In this document: piece by piece, positions 45,401 through 58,063 of the stretch
How the letters are laid out: each line of letters opens with the position of its first letter
How positions within the stretch are numbered: position 1 is the stretch's first letter
Source of the DNA: Sclerotiophoma versabilis
Taxonomy: Eukaryota > Ascomycota > Dothideomycetes > Pleosporales > Didymellaceae
Assembly (NCBI GenBank): GCA_012274445.1
Contig: JAAROD010000014.1
Location: 861,001-925,000 of the forward strand
Direction of reading: 5' to 3'
Length of the DNA: 64,000 nt
Translations under genes and position numbers: made by a program
Notes under the pieces: generated by a model
Told to the model about the DNA's origin: nothing
What the model saw: only the letters and a program-made list of their open reading frames with translations
The model's database searches: none

Positions 45401-48400
45401 CAACGGCGATCCAAAGCATTAAAGACTATTGCCAGAAAGAAGACCAACAAGACCAAACCAAAGACCAACAGGACCAACGATGCCCAGCTTCCTAATGTTA
45501 CACTGGCTCTATTTATGGACGCTTATCAAGTCGAGCTTGCACTGCTTCATCCTCTAGGCTGGTCTATCTCGGGTAAGTCGGGACGTATTGCAGTAGTCCC
45601 GACGCTCGGAAAGGATGTTACACTTCGTATCGACTATGATCTTGATGCCAGTCACCACAGATTATACAGCACATCTGACGAGGGATCTCATATTATCAGC
45701 TCTTTGCAATTGCCTGCTGTCAATGGCAGGCTGAACGTTTCCCAAACCGAACAAGAAACACGTATCATGGCCTCCGGTATCATCGAGACCATCCAGATCC
45801 AAGCGTCTGAGATACAGGCGCTCGCCACGACGCTGAACAAGCCCGAAATCACACAGATGCTAGAGGCCATCAAGGATGACGTAGAAGTCATAAAGATTCA
45901 CATAGAGGAGATATTTCCACCTGGCGAAGACGGTCCTGTGGCAAAGCCGTCCACCACATCAAAAGACCTTCTCTTCGGGGTACAAATGACCTTCTCTGGT
46001 ATGAATGTAGTCGCGATCGCACCTGGCAAGGATTCGAGTTCTCCCGCCGCCCACCTGGCGTTCCGCTTGTCATCCGTGCAATTGAAGGCCACGAATATAG
46101 ATTCGAACCATAAAGCGATGCTCTTTCCAGAGGCGATTGTTCGGATTCACGAAGTCACTGTTGACATGGCACTGACGGACTCCGGGTCTATTCGTCGCTG
46201 CGGCAATCTTACCTTCAGCGCAATCCTTCAAGCTACTACCGAACAAGAATCTGATCCCCAGCGGAGATTGTATCGCGTCCGAAGCTCTGGCCTCGAGCTT
46301 AACGTGTTTGCTGACACTGCCTCAGCTGTTGTGGACGTTATGAACCATCTGCAAGACAAGATCAAAGATCTCGACCTATCCAAGGAGAAGAAGTACCTCA
46401 GAAGGCTACGCCATACCAAGAGCAGACTTTCTAGCAAACGCGCTAAAAGTGTCAAGAGCCACACGGACACTGATAACGAAAGTATCGATTCGGGTGCCTT
46501 GTTCACGTCAACCTACTCCATGGAGTTGCTCGACCTGCAAGCTACCTGGGTCGTCGGTTCTTCGGTTGTACCTTTTGCCAATACCGAGACGGAGGATCTG
46601 GTCCTATCCTTTAGGAGGATCAATCTGTCCACACAGAAAGATGATGCCGCGCGCTTGATGATCGAGGACATGCAGCTGCAGATGGTACCGATCTCTGCTG
46701 ATAAAAAGATACGGTCATTGAACTCAGCGTTGCTCCCGAAGATGCAATTCAACGTAGCATATGCCTCCACGAAGGAGACGCGAAAACTTGCCTTCCACGC
46801 TGCTGGTAAGGCTCTCGACCTGCAGCTCGACTCCCATTTCATCCTTCCGGCGAACGTCATTGAGCGATCCATCGCGCTTGCCGGCAGAAAATTCCGTAAA
46901 GCTTCCGCGAATTGGAGTGTTACCTCAACCACATCGGGCGCGCAGCGGAAAGCCCCGTTCGGCAACAAGAGATTATCATCGCTAACGGTCGATGCAAACT
47001 TCGCGGGAGCTGTGGTGCACATCAATGGCCGAGAAGGTCCATCAGCACAAGGAGCGTCACATCGGTCTCAACAGAAAGGGAGATATAGTCAATTCGTTGG
47101 CGATGGTTCAAAGAGCAGCCTAGCCCTTCGAGCGCCTGCTATCGCTTTACGAGTAGAGTATCAGGACGAAGGACAGGACCCATCGCTGAATGCTGAGCTT
47201 CGCGTCGATGGATCCAGCAATACCCTGCTGCCGACTGTGGTTCCTATCATCATCGACATATCAGACAGCATCAAAGCTGTTGTTCGTGACAAGGACAGTG
47301 AAGATTCCGAGTCGCCGCAAGAAGAGAAGGACAAGCAGCAAGCTAAGCCTACTGTAAAGTTGCTTGATGAGGATAACAACATCATCAATGCCGATCCGTC
47401 GGCGCTCTTGGGCCGTACCAGTCTCAATCTTGGTCTGAGAATTTGCAAGCAGGAGTTCAGTCTTAGCTGCCAGCCAATTGCACGTGTTGCAGCGATTGCG
47501 AAGCTCGAAGACATCTACGTCACAATCAACAGTGTCAAATCGCAAGAACATGGCCACTTCTTTGCAGCTTCCGCAACCTTCACAAAGCTCAATGCCACTG
47601 TCCAGCACGTATACTCGCGCGAGTCAACATTTGGCCTCGATGTCGACTCCATAGTTCTGTCGCTGATGAATAGCAAGCATTTGAGTGGCACCAGTGGTAT
47701 CTCGGCCATTCTTAAGATCAACCCGACAGCGTTGCAGATCAATGCTCGACAATTGCAAGATTTCCTGCTTTTCAGAGAGATTTGGGTTCCACCAGAGATC
47801 AGGCAATCATCGCAGCCTGCAGACACAAACGTCAATCCAAATCCTGAGCCACAGGAGTATCTGATGCAACGTTATCAACAAGTCACTGCCGCAACAGCCT
47901 TCCCGTGGAATGCCAACGTGGCGATTGCGGACATCACGGTTGACCTGGATCTCGGCCAGGCTATTGGCAAGTCCTCACTTCATGTACAGAACATATGGGC
48001 TTCGTCAACGAAGGGTACTGATTGGGAGCAAAACTTGTGCATTGGTGTTGAAAAAGTCGGTCTGGAGAGTACAGGTCGAACCAGCGGCTTCATAGAGCTG
48101 GCTGGTGTGAAAGTGCGTACGTCCATCACATGGCCCGAAAGATTACCGGACAAGCGTTCAACACCGCTCATCCAAGCATCGGTTGGCTTCCGCCAACTAC
48201 GTGTCAAGTCGGGCTTTGACTATCAGGCCTTTGCCGTAGCGGACATTGCCAACTTCGAGTTCCTCATGTACAACGTTCGCGATGATGAAGGATCAGGTCA
48301 AGACCGCCTTGTTGCCATCCTTGACGGTGACAAGGTTCACGTCTTCTGCCATGCTACAAGCGCAGCACAGGGCCTTGGTCTCTATCAAGCTATCGAACGA

Positions 48401-49435
48401 CTGGTGCAAGAAAACCAGCAAGCATACATGCAGTCACTGAAAGATATCGAGAAATACCTCAGGCGCAAATCCTCAGTCTCGCAATCGTTCGGTCGATCAC
48501 CGTCTCAAAGCATGATCACTCCCAAGCCGGAAGACGACGAGGCCTTCAAGGCGCCGATTTCTCTTCACACAGATGTAGTGGTCACCCTCCGCTCCGTCAA
48601 CTTTGGCATCTACCCTGGTACTTTTCTCGACAATGTGGTGCTCATGCTCGAAGCTGGTGATACGCAAGCGCGCTTCGCTGTAGCCCTCGAAACATCCAAG
48701 ATCCACTCCAACCTCGGTATGACCCTAGGACAACTGTCCGTCGCCTTGTCTCCGATCCCAACCCCCAAGAAAAGCAAACCAATCTCCGATCTCACTGTCG
48801 AAGATGTCGTCGAGGGCGCGCGATCTGCCCGTGGCGGTACCATTCTACGAGTGCCCAAAGTCATAGCCACAATGCACACCTGGCAAGTCCTCAATGACAA
48901 TCACATCGACTATATATTCAAGAGCAGCCTGGAGGGTAAAGTAGACGTCGGCTGGAACTACTCGCGCATCAGCCACATCCGGCAAATGTGGTCGAACCAT
49001 TCTCGTACCCTCGCCAGCCGCCTCGGCAAACCACTACCAGAATCCAACATCAAGATCAGTACATCGCAGACCCTCGAAGCGCCGTCCACAAACAGCACAA
49101 ACGACGAAGCCACTGCTACAAATACTGCTGCTAATCGCCTCCGCGCCCTCTCTGTATCGACGAGTCCGAACCCAGACAACCCGGACTCGGAGCAAGAGAA
49201 AATCACTGCTGTGGTCAACGTTCCGCAATCTAGATACGAGTATACGCCCCTCGAGCCGCCAGTTATCGAGACCCCGCAACTCAGGGATATGGGCGAGGCT
49301 ACTCCCCCACTTGAGTGGATCGGGTTGCATAGGGATCGGCTGCCAAATGTGACACATCAGATTGTGATTGTCACGCTGCTTGAAGTGGCAAGGGAGGTTG
49401 AAGATGCTTATGAGAGGATTTTGGGAAGTAGTTAG
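39497..49435 (+). CDS. CSF1: Csf1/BLTP1-type giant lipid-transfer protein
   Basis: Two exons, 39497-39549 and 39601-49435 (51-bp intron, GTGAGC donor), give 3295 residues, in the size range of fungal Csf1 (yeast about 2960). The start is in good context (GCAACCATGG). A single N-terminal membrane segment (F-L-V-E-L-L-I-C-G-I-L-T-I-F-F-F-F-Y-F) is followed by the conserved Y-I-D-I-T-G-L-Q-I-S-P-L-G-G-R-I-F-F-K-D-I-R-Y region; this N-terminal pattern is typical of bridge-like RBG lipid-transfer proteins. The rest is a long series of beta-strand-rich repeats with interspersed disordered inserts, matching the predicted rod with a hydrophobic groove that moves lipids between ER and other membranes. 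A His-rich insert (ten His at residues 220-236) and a Ser-rich one (about 111-130) lie near the N-terminus. Almost the entire gene is one 9.8-kb exon without a stop. Confidence 0.93.
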
Positions 49436-52400
49436 GGGCTGAAACAGCAATAGAAGTTTTTGTCTGAGTAGTGTATAGGAGTTTTGGGATTAGACTGCAT
49501 TTTCATGGCGTTGGGGGCAGATCTTGCTTTGAAGAATATTTTAGCAATCGAAATGCACAAGTTTCAGTTCGCACTGGACTCGTTCCTGAACCGAAAATCC
49601 CGTTTGTATTTACGATTTCAATTTGCCCATCACCATCATACTGTTCACGAACTTAGACTGCGGTCTGTTGTCAATATAGATAGCCTTCTCAAACAAGTCC
49701 TGGCTCCATATGCCGTGAAGAAAATGGTTTAGTATACCACTTATCTTACCTCAAGCGAAGCATTACTATGCACAGGGGATTACTGGCAACATATCAGTTT
49801 CACTGTAACACTTATTGACTTTCGGTCATGCTGCTAGGTACGCATGCACTTTGACGGGTTAGAGTACCTGCACCGTGAACTTTACCCTACACCACTGTAG
49901 CTACTAAGAAGTCACATTTTAATCTTGCTGCACATCGTATCGTGGTTCTAGGCTTAACATATTGACAATCATTATGTCTGCGCCAAGTGATACAGTCACA
50001 GTCGCATGCTCTATGCACCTCCTGATTTGTTGAGCACCAATTGCTATCGTCGTCTTTGTTTGGCTACTTGGACCTCCAAGCGACGCTTCCAGAGCTTTAA
50101 CACGAACTAGTACATGTCAGCAACAACCACGTGTTCAAGCTTCAAACCGTATCTTGAACCATGTTTTCTCCAAGTCTGGGGCGTCACGAATGAGGACGCT
50201 GGTTTTCAGCTACTTGTTGTGCCTGTGTCCGTCGTCGCTATCTCAGTTGGTCACACGTATCTTTGATACGGACGGGTTGGAGCTTTGCAATTTGAGCCTC
50301 GTAAGAACCGCGTCACGCTATATAAGATTTCGACTGCTGTTGACTGCTACGTCGATTTCCACCTTGCTTGGGAGATGGTCATGTGATACAGATTTCTCAG
50401 ATTTATTGACGTAGCGGGAGTAGATTGGTGCTCTGAAGGGGTTACATTGCTTTCATCTTGAGTGGACCTTGTCAGTGCCCAAATGTGCGAGCTACAAGTA
50501 TGGTAAAGGAGTTACGTTGTCGCAGCTATGGTTTGCTCGTTCAGAGGAGCGATTTAAGATGCACCTGAGATCGTGAACAAGTTATCCTCGTTTGCTTTGT
50601 TGTGCGCTTGACAAGGGTATACAACTGTTGAATGTGTATTGGCTGCTTCTGTGCGCTTTTGTTAGAGCTACCATAGAGTGTGGATCCGAATTGATAGGAC
50701 ATCACAGTGAATTGCAGATGCAATCAATACGTGCGTTTGATTCACACATGCAAGATACATCATGATTATATGCAGCTGGATTCCTGGCGTTGAGCTTGAT
50801 CTTGTAGCGTCAATGCCTCCCGTCCGGTTCATGCGCTAATAGCTATAATTTGAGTCGTACGGTCAGCATTCAAATCTCGAACATGCTTTCCGAATCAATT
50901 TGCCTTGCATTCTTCGCTCGAACACATGGACTCCGCTCTTCCATCGAGAGCTTGGTAAACAGTATGTTCTGTGCTCGCTCAGCACCTTTGGAGCCGTCAA
51001 TGGCTTACATAGGAATGCTTGAAGTTACCAGATGCAGCACCGATCACGTGCAGTCGCGCAAAAGATGCGCTGTACTGTGATACCAAAGGCATCACATGCC
51101 GACTCGAGCCGGATGCAAGGAGTTTCTGCACTCGATGATAGCCGTTGCTCGAGGGAGACGGAGTGTTGTGTGAAACAGAGTTGCTGTTGGTGTTGCACTT
51201 CGGTCATTAGGAAATAAGTGTCTTGTATGGGTACGCGTAGAGTATTGAGGGAGGCGATGAGCTGGTGCGAGAAGCGCATATCTTGGGGCCAAGCTTCCCA
51301 CTGTGTCACAGTCTGCTTTATCAGTCGACGTAGTTCCTCGGACTTGAGGAAGTGAAGTGAGTCGACATGGCTTGCCGATGATCCAGATTCTGACCTTGCG
51401 CATGCAGGTCACCTGTGTAGCTGCATGATCAAAGAACGATCCTTCTTCCCCACAACGGCCTCTCCGGCTCATCGAACAACCTGGTCCCAGGTAACTGGAA
51501 TTCCGCCCTTGCGTGTTACGGGGCTACGTGAGAGGTGGTCGCACCAACTGCACGAAGCACCCAGCAACCGGGTCGTGAGGGACTAGTGGCAAGCCGACAT
51601 CCGCCACGACCATCTCGGACTCAACCGAGCTTGGAATGCGCGATGACGATAACCAATCCCACCCAACCTGGGTGGGCTTCCATCCTGAGAAGTCACCGTG
51701 GAGTGATATAGACTTGCAGCTGGTTGATCGGAGGAACCAGATGCATGGGAAGCCTTACGAGCCAAAGCAGCCAGGTGCAGCGACCGATATTACCCTAGAG
51801 AGCGGATGGTACGTGAGTTCTCTCCGGCGCTTGCATACGAACGGTACACGACGCTGTTTGTTCGGGATTGGAAGATCAAGTGGTGTTGGCCGAGGTCGGG
51901 GTAGGTTACCGTAGATAGAGCGGTCTGGTGGATGAGCTGAAGCAGACAAAACCCATTCGGGTGTAGCAGATGTAACAATCGAAAGGAACCGCACTTGGTC
52001 TGTGAAACCAAGATCAACACTCGTGGCGCCTCAAAGTGATGGTGAGCACCAATTCTCTTGGTTAGGGTCGCACAGATGATCTGCTGGCACTGCGACTGAA
52101 GGGCAACAACGAAAGGGCCCGTTCTGGTGTACTTGTGTCAATTAACGGTTAACTGCCTCAAGAGCGCAGTAGTGGAAGGATTCACGGGTACTTGCAGAGA
52201 CCCAGCTGTTTGTGCACAGTCGGTGTCCGTCAGGCACGTTTCAGATGCTGGTGATGATGGCCCGAGGGCACGGCGCGGGTTCCTTGTACATGTTGAACCC
52301 TGGTAATGAACAAGCCCCCGGTAAGTCCCAAAAGCTGCGTCAGGGCATCAGTGTTCTCAAGAGTGGTAGGAAGAGTAAGATATCGGCAATATGAGGAGAG

Positions 52401-54707
52401 TGACCAAAACGACTTGGACGGAACCACAGGCATGACAAGCTTCGGCGGATTGCGTATGGGGAACCAATTTGGGAAGTCACGACAGCTCGCATCTCGTTTC
52501 GAATAAGCGTTGATGGGAATGGTGGCACTAAGGCAAGCGTGAAGTCGAAAGTGGTACTACTCCAGCGGCGACATCTTGCATCGTGATGGTGTAGCGAAGA
52601 TTGGAGCAAGTCCGTCTTCCTGTCAATCGAGGTCAGAGTTTAGAGAGATTACAAAGTCATCTGTTGCGTTTGCTCGGCGACGGCAGTCATGAACAAGGTC
52701 AAAGATCAACATCGTGACGTGATCGAGACAGATACGTTGTAGGAAGAGCCGAGGATGGAAGGAAGTTGTCAAGGCCAGGGATGGAGTGCAAACGCTGGGG
52801 GCTCGGCGGGTTTGTTGGGCACAGATGTTAATGCCATACGGCGAGTGGTGGATGCCCTTGGACGCCATGAGGCAGGGCTGCATAGCTTCATTTGTGTGGC
52901 AGGGGACTGGCGTATGGCGGCCACATCGTCGAGCGGCTTTTGGTCTTGCTTTTTGCTCGGTGCACAGCACAGGGATGGGAAACGTGATGGTGCTCTGCCG
53001 GCTCTGGTCCGGTTGAGAGGGCATTATGGCAGATTGCGCAAGCACGCGGAGGTGCCAATTGCTGTGCTTCTAGAGTCTGAGAGTGGGGCGGCTGAGTGCT
53101 GAGCAACACAGCCGCAGACAAACCGCCAACGGTCTGATTTGGGGTAAGAGCCGTTCGTGATACGGCATCAGCGTTCTAAGAATACAAGCACCGACTATTT
53201 CGATCACTTTGCAGAGGAGGACGTGGCTCAAAGTGCAAGGGACGGGTGCTTGGAGCGGGTGCTTGGAGCGAGTGCTATGCTTGCTGGAGCATGCGCACTG
53301 GAGCGTAGCGTTGGGATGGCCGGCAGCGGGCTATTAGGCGGGCGCGCCGTCCCCGCGGCACGAGACAGCCTCATCCTAGGGCGCGCCGGCCGACAGGCGT
53401 GATTGCTTCTTCCACGTCGATGCCGGTGTGGCTGTTAGATACAAACAGTGCGTCTGCGAGTGGCAGGAGCGATGCGCGAGCGAGGGAAAGAGCGTGCTGA
53501 GCAGGGGAGGGGCGAGCAGGGGAGCGTTCATGCCACGGCATGGTCGCCGCTGGAGCAAAGCGAAACGCGCCCACGTCGGACAGACACGGCTCCCTGTGCT
53601 GGCTTGTTGTCATCGTCACCGTCATCGTAGCGGTCGCGGTGCCTGGACAGAGGCTGGTGGGTGGCTTTTGGGCGATGCGCAGACGGCGACAGGGATGGGG
53701 ATTAAGGTTAGCTGCAAGCCACTCCAGGAATAGCAGCCCGATCGCTCGCTTGACCCGCCCCAGGCCAGCGCCCTGCTCACCACACTCCATCTGATGCCTC
53801 CCTTTGCACCGCTCTGCCATCGACACGGCGCTCCGACGGGGCGCTGCGCACGAATGCCGTGCGTTGGCTGCCATGAGCAGCCCGTCTTCCGTCATCTCGG
53901 CGGCCACTCAGTGCCCGAACGGCCGTGCACCTCCCGCCTGGCTGGAGGCTCACGGCGACCCTGACAGATGTCGCTGGTAGAGGCCGTGTAGACGCTGCTG
54001 GGCCGCCATCTACGCTCGCTCGCTGTGTATATCATCATGGACGCTCCTGCCGCGCTGCGCATTCGCAGTATTCCCCTCTTCGCCTCACACAACCACAGGC
54101 CTCGCTACTACCCCGTTCAACCTCAGCCATATCTCCCTCGCCTGCACTGCTCACCTATTCGCCGTCCCCGTCCCCGTTTGCATTTCCTATACAACTACCC
54201 TTCTCTCCACAATTAACGCCTCACGGATTGTGTTTCGACGCACTGGCCCCTGTCCTCCGCATCCGCGTTGCCATCCATTGCAGAGGTCTTAGAATCCCAC
54301 TGCACGACTCAGGAACCGTCCGCCTTCAGACGATCCTTGGCTCATAGCTTCGTTGTGCTGGAGCCTGCATTCTGGAGCTGTCTTGCCTACTCAATGCTCG
54401 CAGCCACAGCTGTCTGACCATCTCCACCACTCACACGTCACCCTCAATCTCCGCCTGCCGCTCAGCTTGCAGCACCGCGCCATCCCAGCTACCCTTCAGT
54501 GTACGACGCCCGCAATATAGCATTGTCCTGATAGCTAGCTTGGTCTGCCCACTCTGTATTCATCTAGTCGTTTGCGTTTGCCAGCGCTTGCACTACGTAG
54601 TGCTCAACTGCAGGACTTCAAGCAGTTCGTGGGGCGTGCTCCAGCACTTGCTGGTCGACTAGCCTACCACCCTCTCGGGTCCGGTAATCATCAAGAGTCA
54701 ACCTGAA

Positions 54708-54725
54708 CCCCCCCCCCCCCCCCCC
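54708..54725. repeat. Poly-C homopolymer (18 nt)
   Basis: An uninterrupted run of 18 C in the pyrimidine-rich region upstream of the MedA-like gene. The length may be uncertain in the assembly. Confidence 0.9.
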
Positions 54726-54984
54726 GACTCCACTGTGCACGCTCGTCCTTGCATTGCCGCCTCTTTCGCATCTTCTACACTGGCCAATCTCACCCCTTAC
54801 CGTTGGCTTGGGTTGCGTCGTAGCCTCTCACACCTACTGCACCTACCCGCCATCGACCATCGCCCACTGCACTATCACAGCTTCATAACCCAGCCGTTTG
54901 TCTGCCTTCCCGTACCGTAAGGCTGTCTGGCCTCTACCACACTGGCCAGCCCACAGCCCTTGTCTCGCGCTCTTTGTCTACTAT

Positions 54985-55064
54985 GTAAGTCATAACGGCT
55001 GTCACTTCGAAATGCGGGTCGTGATATGCGACATTTGATGCTCAGGAACTCACTGTCATTTCAG
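54985..55064 (+). other. Probable leader intron of the MedA-like gene
   Basis: CTAT followed by GTAAGT at 54985 and TCATTTCAG ending at 55064 form an 80-bp intron in a region without coding potential, about 750 bp upstream of the ATG at 55812. It is best explained as a 5'-UTR intron of the downstream regulator. Further leader introns (for example from 55559) are possible. Confidence 0.5.
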
Positions 55065-55811
55065 GACCTGGCATTTGCTCTGAATCAAGTCTTGCCTGCT
55101 ACCAGCAACACGCTTCTCTTTCCCTCTTTCGGCACGTCAGATCTGTTATGATCCAGGTTTCGACTAGGCGAAGAACAGAAATTACCGTGTAGGACATTGT
55201 CATTCAAAGCTCCCCTGATTCCCGGATGAATCGACCTTCCAAACATCTTGGTCCTCTGTCTCTGGGTGCCCTCCTTTTGTCAACATCGCCGGTCACAAGG
55301 CCCACTTCTGGTGTCTTCCAATCTCACTCCTGTCATTACGAGTACGAGACGGCAAGGCAACTTGTTGCAACATTCTGTCACAGGCCTACGTTGTTTTTTC
55401 GTTGGTGGCCGCGCTTCGTCCTGCATACCCTGACTTTGGCGAACACCCTGGTGCAGATCACCACGGCACCAAAAACCACGAGAACGACTCTCACAGCTAC
55501 TCCTAGAAGCTCTAGGAGACCGTCAAGCTGGCCTGCACCATTCAGCCTAGCTATCAGGTAGGATCCCTAATCCTCGTTCCCAGATAGCCTTGTTGCCTTT
55601 GTGCGCTCAGTCTGCCTTGATGTGCTGCTGCCTTGCATTTGGCCCCCAACGAACAGATCACTGACTCTTGGTTGAACAGTCTGATAGCTTTAGTGCGCCC
55701 TTTTCGAAAGGTGTCGCATCGGACACTGAGCAATATCTGGCCCAGTATAGTGGAGGCTTCAGAAGTAGCCTTCCAGGTATACATTCTGCCTTAGGCACGA
55801 GTATCTTGTCC

Positions 55812-58063
55812 ATGTCCGACTACGGCAAGAGCCAACATTATGTGTATGGTAAGTGGCCTATCGCTCATCTGATGTTTTTGTGTGGCAGCTGCCACCCTTT
55901 TGGTCGGTTGGGCCCTTTTGGTTGCCACGTGAGATGCATTAGCAAGGTTTACTGACCGGGCACCCCTCCAGACGCCGAAACCACAAGATCGAATCAGGTT
56001 CCGAGCTATCCTGGTATTGCACAGCCATCATTCGCCTCTCCATACACGGATGCATCCACGCGTCTAGTTCATGAGCACTCGAACGTAGAGATGCCTTGTA
56101 TCCCTAGCTCGACATACGAGTCACGCGGCCCGGGCGATCTTCTACCTGCTACCTCATTTATCGATGCAAGATCTCGTCATCCCGCTCCTCATACAACTGC
56201 TGAAACGGAAATAACGGGCTTCGTTACGCCTACGCAAGGCACCGCTAAATCTACCGTCAGTCTACAACTCCGAACGAACTACGATCTCGCTGCAGAGCAG
56301 TACACCTTTTACTTCATGTTTGGCAAAAAGGCATGCGTCGCAGATCTGCAAAAGGTAGACTACGACGATGACTGGTACAACTACGTTTTGAACGTCGAAG
56401 TCCCTCCCTTTCCGTTGACAAACGATTGGAATCCAACTATGATGTTGAAACTACAGATGGAAAAGGATGGTCATCTTCGCCATCAGGCAGATGCTGGCAA
56501 ATTCACGTACACGGACATGTCACCCAACCTTGCGTACCAGTCCACTTCCGACTTCTCCAAGAAGCGCAAGTTCTCTACGGACTTTGTGGACGAGGAAGAT
56601 TTCGACACTGTCGCTGCGAAGCGCCAAAACACGAATCGGTTCCAACCAAAGCCGCGCTCGATGTCTGCTGCCTACTCAACAGCACAGCTATCGCCATTGC
56701 CTGCGCAGTCCTCACTCTCCTATGGATATGGTCAGCCAGGAGCATACGACATGAGCAGGAGCAGCACTTACTCTTCTCAACTGTCACACAAAGGCTTGTA
56801 TGCGGTACCAAGCATGGGCCAGGGCGATTCGAAGCCTCCACAGATGTCGCCTGCGTTGCAATCCTACAGTCACTATAGCTCGCTTGCGCATCCTAGCCGC
56901 AGTCCTGGTTCAATGGCTGCAACGCCTGCAGGCCTATCGGTTTTGCCATCTCCCTCTAGTCTTCCAGCCCCTACTCTGGTCCGGGCAACATCGCTTACGC
57001 AGGGCGGGGGTGCCTCGAACGGCCAGCCATTTAACCCATACTCCATGTACCAAACAAAAGCGGTCTTAAAGATTGAAGGCGACCTCGACAAGATGAGCGA
57101 AGACTGGTCGCAGGAGGAAATCGACGCAAAACGACGGCTTGTACAATTCGAAAGATCACAACAAGGTAGTACGATCTCGACGACATTTGCGCCCGTCACA
57201 CCCGAAGCTCGTCCGGCAAGAAGTATCTGCGTGAGCTGTATCTGGTGGGAAGAGAAGGATGAATACTATATCACGAGCGTGGATACGATATTCCTCCTAG
57301 AACAGCTGGTGAATGTGCGCTTCACTGTCGAAGAGAAGAACCGCATTCGCCGCAACCTGGAAGGGTTCAGACCGCTTACGGTATCCAAAGCGAAAGCTGA
57401 CAGCGAGGAGTTTTTCAAGGTGATCATGGGCTTTCCTGCGCCCAAGCCGCGCAACATTGAGAAAGATGTCAAAGTTTTCGCTTGGAAGATACTTTCTCAT
57501 GCTTTGAAAAAGATCATCAGCAAATATGTAAGTCGCCCAGCAACAACAAACAGGATGGAACTGATGTCTCGCAGTCTGCAAGCTACGCCTCAACGGCTGG
57601 CGCAGGATCACTCCCTATCGCTTCAACGTCGTCCTATGGCTCAAGTGGACTTGCATATGCATCTGGAAGTATGCATCGAAATACCTCGCCGCAATCGGTT
57701 TCGGCGTCAATGGCCTCAGCTGCCTACACACCAAACATGACGTCCACGAGCTTATCGCCCAACTTCAAAATATCAGCAGGTCTCGAAGGATCATCTGGAC
57801 ATGGCATGCCTACCCCGCAGAGGACACCTTCTGTACAGAGCATGACTCCGTGGGGAGCAGGAACTCATCAGATGTCGCATTATTCATCAACCCTGACACC
57901 AGCAGGACGTCCGTCTTGGGACTACGGGTACATTAGTAACCCCGTGGTAGCTGGTATACCATCTGCTTCGCAGACATTGCGATCAGATGGGGCACCCGAC
58001 ATCAGCCAGTTGTCGGCAGACGATACCTACCAGCAATATGGACACCGTACGACGAGGGTGTAA
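55812..58063 (+). CDS. medA: MedA/Medusa-type developmental regulator (DUF7082 family)
   Basis: Exons 55812-55848, 55972-57527 and 57575-58063 (introns of 123 and 47 bp) give 693 residues. The start M-S-D-Y-G-K-S-Q-H-Y-V-Y is the first ATG in a suitable exon; the frame is open further up, so a longer N-terminus is possible. Two conserved blocks are seen. The first contains F-Y-F-M-F-G-K-K and V-D-Y-D-D-D-W-Y-N-Y. The second is long and runs from G-D-L-D-K-M-S-E-D-W-S through I-S-C-type V-S-C-I-W-W-E-E-K-D-E, V-R-F-T-V-E-E-K-N-R-I-R-R-N-L-E-G-F and I-M-G-F-P-A-P-K-P-R-N-I-E-K-D-V. I recognise this as the MedA (A. nidulans)/ACR1/REN1 family, nuclear regulators of conidiophore development, biofilm and virulence. 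The flanks are Ser/Pro/Gln-rich. The assignment is from memory of the conserved block, hence not certain. Confidence 0.8.

Larger units (their letters stand above)
49436..55811. other. Gene-poor region, including the long upstream region of the MedA-like gene
   Basis: 6.4 kb with no gene I can support. Frames up to 178 codons (for example 53371-53907 minus, 52623-53045 minus) lie mostly in GC-rich DNA, overlap frames on the other strand and lack motifs. From about 53960 the plus strand becomes pyrimidine-rich, with an 18-base C run (54708-54725) and a well-formed intron (54985-55064). This is consistent with a promoter and a long, spliced 5' leader of the downstream regulator. No tRNA or rRNA is recognised. 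Confidence 0.45.

Noticed and set aside
53371..53907. 178-codon minus-strand frame in the gene-poor region
   Set aside because: It lies in GC-rich DNA, is overlapped by several plus frames and has no recognisable domain.
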